Shown here: in pieces, positions 7,550 to 10,789 of the stretch
Layout of the letters: each line of letters opens with the position of its first letter
How positions within the stretch are numbered: position 1 is the first letter of the stretch
Assembly: GCA_027485365.1 (NCBI GenBank)
Contig: JAIXRD010000007.1
Coordinates: forward strand, 1 to 10,789
Origin: Cryomorphaceae bacterium
Lineage (GTDB): Bacteria; Bacteroidota; Bacteroidia; Flavobacteriales_D; Crocinitomicaceae
Direction of reading: 5' to 3'
Length of the DNA: 10,789 nt
Program-made: the position numbers and the translations under genes
The notes under the pieces: generated by a model
The model's database searches: none
What the model was told of the DNA's origin: nothing
Seen by the model: the letters and a program-made list of their open reading frames with translations, nothing else

Positions 7550-8363
7550 GTGCCTTTAAGGTGTTAAGAAAGCTTGCCAATGTAGGTTCAACTTCATTGA
7601 ATCGGGAGTTATCAATTTCATATTCACCATACCAAATCACATCAAACACATGGATACAGGATTGAAATGTGGATCGGAAATTCGGGTTTGTTAACCCAAT
7701 GAGGTATTCGTGGTTGGTTTTTTCACGTGTCCATTTAATTTGATTAAGCCGAATTAATTCTTTTAGAATAAGGGTGAAATATATACGTACCGCTTCTCTG
7801 TATTTTTCCTTAGAAATGGCTTGCTCTAAGCGTTTTTCTAAATCAGATACAGGAACAATTTCAGGATTCCAATACTCATCATATCGCTTAAAATCAGGTA
7901 AGGATTTACCTGAATTTTTAACAATCAAATAAAAGATGATGAATAATCCCAATGCTACGACAATAAAGAGTAAGACATTTAAAACCCACGGTGGAATCGT
8001 TCCGGGCTTTGCGATGTCTGGTTCGTCAAAATCCGGTCCATCGATGCTCGGCATTTCCGGAAGTTCCGGTTCTTTTAGTAAGTTTTTCTCTCGAACTTGT
8101 TTTTTGGCTAAATGCTGTTGATATTTTTCGTGATAATGCGCTAAAATACTGTCAGAATACGCTTGCTTATTTTCAATTACATAGTCATCGGTATTGTCGG
8201 ATGATTGAATAATTCCTCCTGGACTGTTATTCCATTCTTTTCTTAAATGATCGTTGCCTTGCTTTGGATAGCTTGTGTTTTTCAACTCCTGCTTTAAGGG
8301 GTTTTGTGCAAGGCTAAAACCAACGCTAAGGGATACAAGTAAATTCAACAGGGAAGCTCTCAT
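7542..8363 (-). CDS. DUF4129 domain membrane protein
   Basis: 273 residues. Residues 1-19 look like a signal peptide (LLNLLVSLSVGFSLAQ). Next comes a charged exported segment with helical character (about 64-95), then a short acidic, proline-rich linker (about 98-125) and one membrane helix at about 127-148. The cytoplasmic C-terminal part carries the DUF4129 features: KYREAVRIYFTLILKELIRL (187-206), KWTREKTNHEYL (210-221) and FDVIWYGEYEID (240-251). In other genomes DUF4129 is also found at the C-terminus of transglutaminase-like membrane proteins, and it is common next to MoxR and DUF58 genes. No catalytic residues are apparent, so a structural or adaptor role is likely. Its ATG overlaps the SpoIIM-fusion stop in the sequence ATGA, and its end overlaps the DUF4350 start by 8 bases, so it is firmly inside the operon. 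Confidence 0.88.
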   Translation of the reverse strand: MRASLLNLLVSLSVGFSLAQNPLKQELKNTSYPKQGNDHLRKEWNNSPGGIIQSSDNTDDYVIENKQAYSDSILAHYHEKYQQHLAKKQVREKNLLKEPELPEMPSIDGPDFDEPDIAKPGTIPPWVLNVLLFIVVALGLFIIFYLIVKNSGKSLPDFKRYDEYWNPEIVPVSDLEKRLEQAISKEKYREAVRIYFTLILKELIRLNQIKWTREKTNHEYLIGLTNPNFRSTFQSCIHVFDVIWYGEYEIDNSRFNEVEPTLASFLNTLKAHE

Positions 8364-10261
8364 TGGTCTTGAATTTCTATATATTCTTTTAATCGACTAC
8401 GCTCACCATAATGCATTCCCTCTTTTTTTAGGTTTACGGCTTCTCGTTTTTCAAGCATTGAAAAATACGATAAGGAAAGCAATACAAACCAAAAAACTAG
8501 GGTAAATAATAAAACTACGAGGTAAACGACTTCCCTAAATAAATTAGTCCAATACACGCTGTTTAATCCGGCATTATCGAGAAATGGAGTTATTCCATTA
8601 ACGATGAGGTCTAAAAGATCAGGTACTTCATTTTGAATACTATATACCCCGGAAATTGGCTGACAAATAGCTGCAACGGTAAGGAGCCCCATACTCATCA
8701 ATCCAACTAAGGTAAAATAGGATTTAGCGCTGTATCGCAGTCCTTTTTTGATTCCTTGAGAAATCGCTTGTTCTGGATATGCTATGGAAACAGGGAGATA
8801 AAGCAGAAACGGATAGGCTAGAAGCGTGGGTAATAAGATATACCAAGGAAAAATGAAAATCGGGAACAGCAAAAGTATAAACAGAACAAACACCCGCAGA
8901 AACATGTGTCGAGCATAGCGGGCCCATGATAAGGAACTTAGCCCAGCTTTGACTAATAAACCGTGATAAGTCACCAAAAAGATAAAGGATATGAGTGCAA
9001 CCCAGAGCAGGCAGATCAATATGTCTACAGGTGTACTGAAAGCATATCCGAGCATAAACGAAAGGTGACTGGCCCAATCAAACCAGTAAACAAAGGTTAA
9101 ATCCTCAGGGAAAAGCAAGGCGCGAAAAAGGATTAAGCCAAGTCCAATTGGCATTACAACCTTCAAAATGGGTTTCATGGTGGTTCCTAAGGATTGAAAA
9201 TACAATACAATGCCTTGCCGATAAACTTGCCACACAGATCGAACGCTCAATAATTCAATGGTTTCTGGATGCGGTTGTTTAAAATTAGTTTCTTCAAATA
9301 AGCGCGCTGGATAACGTTGCGCTTGATAAATAGGAAGAAAAATATATAAAAATCCAATTAAAAAGAATGAACCAAGAATAATGGTCCATTTTGAGGCATC
9401 AGGTAAGGTATCGTAATTTCGGGTAACATAACTTTCTAAGTATCCTGCGAGCACGATGAATGGCAAAATGCTCAACATGATTTTAGCACCTCGTGAAAAA
9501 CTTGCTTTAAAAGCCTGAATTCGCGAAAAACTCCCTGGAAACAGCCATCCAGAACCTGCGGTAATCCCAGCGCCTGCAGCGAGTGCGATGCTTGAAATTT
9601 CAAATGCGCCATGGATCCAAATCCCTAAGAAACTGGTAATTAATAGGCCCTTTTTTAAAAACATATGTTGAAATGCCCCGAGCATTACCCCATTCCCGAA
9701 AAGGAAAAACTGCGTGCCAAGTGTGAAGAATATTCCTGCAAAAAAGGTTAGGATAGATACCATGAGGTTGTTCCCCGTGATTTGAACGAACATCATAAAG
9801 GAACTGCTTCCTTCATAAACACCCAAGGGATTGCCTTTTTCGATATTTTCCATGGTCATTTCTACGTACCCTTCGCCCAATACGGTAGCCGTGAAGTCTG
9901 GGTAAACACTGCTCGATATCCACCCTAGGGCGATGTAGGCCAAAAAGCTAAGTAACGCGAATCCCATGTAGTTTTTCGACCGATATAACTCCAAGGGGAG
10001 CTCAATCGTCCAAAAGTCTACTACGTTTTTAAATGAAAACTTTTGATATTTATTTACTCCAATAAAGACACGTTGTGCAAGTTGATTGAGATAAACCCTG
10101 ATGGTTCTTCGTTTATAATACGTTTGCGCAAATCCCAAGTCATCCGTAATATCCAAATACAAATTACTTAAAGCCTCCGGATCGCTCGAAAGATCCTTTT
10201 GCATCGATTCAAATCGTTGCCATTTTTCTTTATTTTTACCGATAAACTTAGATTCTTTCAA
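8360..10261 (-). CDS. SpoIIM-family membrane protein fused to a second polytopic membrane domain (TTG start)
   Basis: 633 residues. The N-terminal half is SpoIIM-like: a soluble helical start with DITDDLGFAQTYYKRR (37-52), a first membrane helix at 99-117, the conserved NNLMVSILTFFAGIFFTLGT (164-183) and FLFGNGVMLGAF (186-197), then IWIHGAFEISSIALAAGAGI (214-233) and helices up to about 310. Residues about 345-605 form a second membrane domain with roughly six helices and an amphipathic, basic linker (AISQGIKKGLRYSAKSY, 499-515), as in YIP1, DUF4013 or GPDPase-type membrane domains. I cannot choose among these. Stand-alone SpoIIM proteins are usually about 320-335 residues, so this looks like a fusion. 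The start is TTG at 10259-10261: the next in-frame ATG is at residue 20, a stop lies two codons upstream, and relatives begin with a KESKFIxKNKxKW-like segment. First gene of the operon. Confidence 0.87.
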   Translation of the reverse strand: MKESKFIGKNKEKWQRFESMQKDLSSDPEALSNLYLDITDDLGFAQTYYKRRTIRVYLNQLAQRVFIGVNKYQKFSFKNVVDFWTIELPLELYRSKNYMGFALLSFLAYIALGWISSSVYPDFTATVLGEGYVEMTMENIEKGNPLGVYEGSSSFMMFVQITGNNLMVSILTFFAGIFFTLGTQFFLFGNGVMLGAFQHMFLKKGLLITSFLGIWIHGAFEISSIALAAGAGITAGSGWLFPGSFSRIQAFKASFSRGAKIMLSILPFIVLAGYLESYVTRNYDTLPDASKWTIILGSFFLIGFLYIFLPIYQAQRYPARLFEETNFKQPHPETIELLSVRSVWQVYRQGIVLYFQSLGTTMKPILKVVMPIGLGLILFRALLFPEDLTFVYWFDWASHLSFMLGYAFSTPVDILICLLWVALISFIFLVTYHGLLVKAGLSSLSWARYARHMFLRVFVLFILLLFPIFIFPWYILLPTLLAYPFLLYLPVSIAYPEQAISQGIKKGLRYSAKSYFTLVGLMSMGLLTVAAICQPISGVYSIQNEVPDLLDLIVNGITPFLDNAGLNSVYWTNLFREVVYLVVLLFTLVFWFVLLSLSYFSMLEKREAVNLKKEGMHYGERSRLKEYIEIQDQ

Positions 10262-10375
10262 AGCGCTCTAAAGGTACACTTTTACGCTTAATTGTTAACG
10301 TTAAGGAACCCAATATTTCTTGTGAAGGGCATCTATTCATTTCGCTGCCGTTTACTTTCTACACGTGAGCGCTTT
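10260..10375. repeat. Nine-base inverted repeat bounding the divergent intergenic region
   Basis: AAAGCGCTC at 10260-10268 and GAGCGCTTT at 10367-10375 are perfect reverse complements, 98 bases apart. Each contains the palindrome AGCGCT. The left copy overlaps the TTG start of the SpoIIM gene and the right copy lies 69 bases before the MbnP-like ATG. The stretch between also has the palindrome TTAACGTTAA (10295-10304) and, near the plus-strand start, a small hairpin CCGT-AAACC-ACGG (10427-10439). Whether any of these is a protein-binding site is unknown. Confidence 0.3.
10269..10300 (-). promoter_or_regulatory. Promoter candidate for the SpoIIM-MoxR-DUF58 operon
   Basis: On the minus strand CGTTAACAA (292-300), 15 bases, then TACCTTTA (269-276) lie just before the TTG start. 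The -7 box has one mismatch to TAnnTTTG and is only 7 bases from the start codon, so the mRNA would be leaderless or nearly so. TTA with a 19-base spacer could serve as the -33 box. The two blocks match those before the superoxide dismutase gene. Confidence 0.4.
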
Positions 10376-10444
10376 ATTAAATAAATCAGAGGGAAGAGAA
10401 GTTCTTCTTAAAATTGGTAATTTCGACCGTAAACCACGGCCTTA

Positions 10445-10789
10445 ATGCTTCGATTCTTTTTAATTTTCTTTCTTTTTCCTTCGCTGGCTTTTTGCCAAAT
10501 GACGCTTTTGCCTCAGGTAGGTTCAGAGCGATTTGAATTACACCAACTATATTCACTGTCGGATGGGGATTCAATTCGTATCGATCAGTTTAAGTGGTAT
10601 ATGAGCACTGCACAGGGAGAGGTTCATTTGGTGGATGCCTCTGAACCAAGCACCTATACCTTACCCTTTTCAAGCAATGCCATTCACTTGGGGTTGGATA
10701 GCACTGCGAACACGGCCGGAAGATTTGATGGCGCATACGACCCCTTGCTCGGTATGTATTGGGCTTGGAATACAGGGTATATTCATCTG
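10445..10789 (+). CDS. MbnP-like exported protein, N-terminal part (runs off right edge)
   Basis: The ATG at 10445 opens a frame of 115 codons that continues past the window. An in-frame TAA at 10430 makes this the first possible ATG. Residues 1-18 are a signal peptide (LRFFLIFFLFPSLAFCQ). The Cys is preceded by Phe, so a lipobox is unlikely. The rest matches the MbnP-like family: LSDGDSIRIDQFKWYMS (38-54), VHLVDASEPSTY (60-71), IHLGLD (80-85) and the strongly conserved GAYDPLLGMYWAWNTGYIHL (96-115). MbnP was described with methanobactin copper uptake as a periplasmic partner of the dihaem protein MbnH. In Bacteroidota such genes are often followed by a cytochrome c peroxidase-like gene, which would lie beyond this window. 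Metal binding in this protein is inferred from family only. Confidence 0.88.
   Translation, partial: MLRFFLIFFLFPSLAFCQMTLLPQVGSERFELHQLYSLSDGDSIRIDQFKWYMSTAQGEVHLVDASEPSTYTLPFSSNAIHLGLDSTANTAGRFDGAYDPLLGMYWAWNTGYIHL

Noticed and set aside
8360..10261. Sporulation function for the SpoIIM-like protein
   Set aside because: SpoIIM-family proteins are widespread in non-sporulating Bacteroidota. The name reflects homology only.
10419..10426. TAATTTCG as a -7 box for the MbnP-like gene
   Set aside because: One mismatch to TAnnTTTG and no TTG at the right distance upstream. Position is plausible but evidence is too thin for a feature.
10386..10574. Minus-strand frame of 62 codons opposite the MbnP-like gene
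   Set aside because: The plus strand carries a signal peptide and conserved MbnP motifs in the same place, and the minus frame has no support.

Overview
The window looks like a chromosomal segment from a Bacteroidota member, most likely Flavobacteriales (Crocinitomicaceae/Fluviicola-like; this placement is inference). The evidence is a moderately AT-rich sequence, start regions without clear Shine-Dalgarno sequences, promoter boxes of the Bacteroidota TAnnTTTG type, and a MoxR cluster arrangement common in that phylum. I see no mobile element, CRISPR array, tRNA or rRNA. All genes are on the minus strand except one at the right edge.

Left to right: (1) 1-420, the N-terminal part of a secreted protein with a protease-associated (PA) domain, cut by the window edge. 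(2) 498-2765, a two-gene phosphate module: a DUF47/PhoU-like protein followed by a PitA-like phosphate transporter with a large soluble loop. (3) 2934-3533, a Mn-type superoxide dismutase with its own promoter. (4) 3596-10261, five tightly packed genes, read SpoIIM-fusion, DUF4129, DUF4350, MoxR ATPase, DUF58. They overlap or lie within 5 bases of each other, so they are almost certainly one operon. (5) 10445-10789, plus strand, the start of an MbnP-like exported protein, cut by the right edge and divergent from the operon.

The operon is the most interesting part. The cluster type is known and conserved but has no settled function. A soluble AAA+ ATPase (MoxR) is encoded with a vWA-like DUF58 membrane protein and three more membrane-anchored proteins, which suggests an envelope-associated remodelling complex. 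Here two members look enlarged. The SpoIIM protein carries about 300 extra residues of membrane domain, and the DUF4350 protein carries two extra membrane helices plus a beta-rich tail. No RDD or vWA-batA/batB genes are seen beside it.

The presumed promoters of the superoxide dismutase and of the MoxR operon share two identical 9-base blocks at similar spacing. This hints at shared control, perhaps linking the operon to oxidative or envelope stress.
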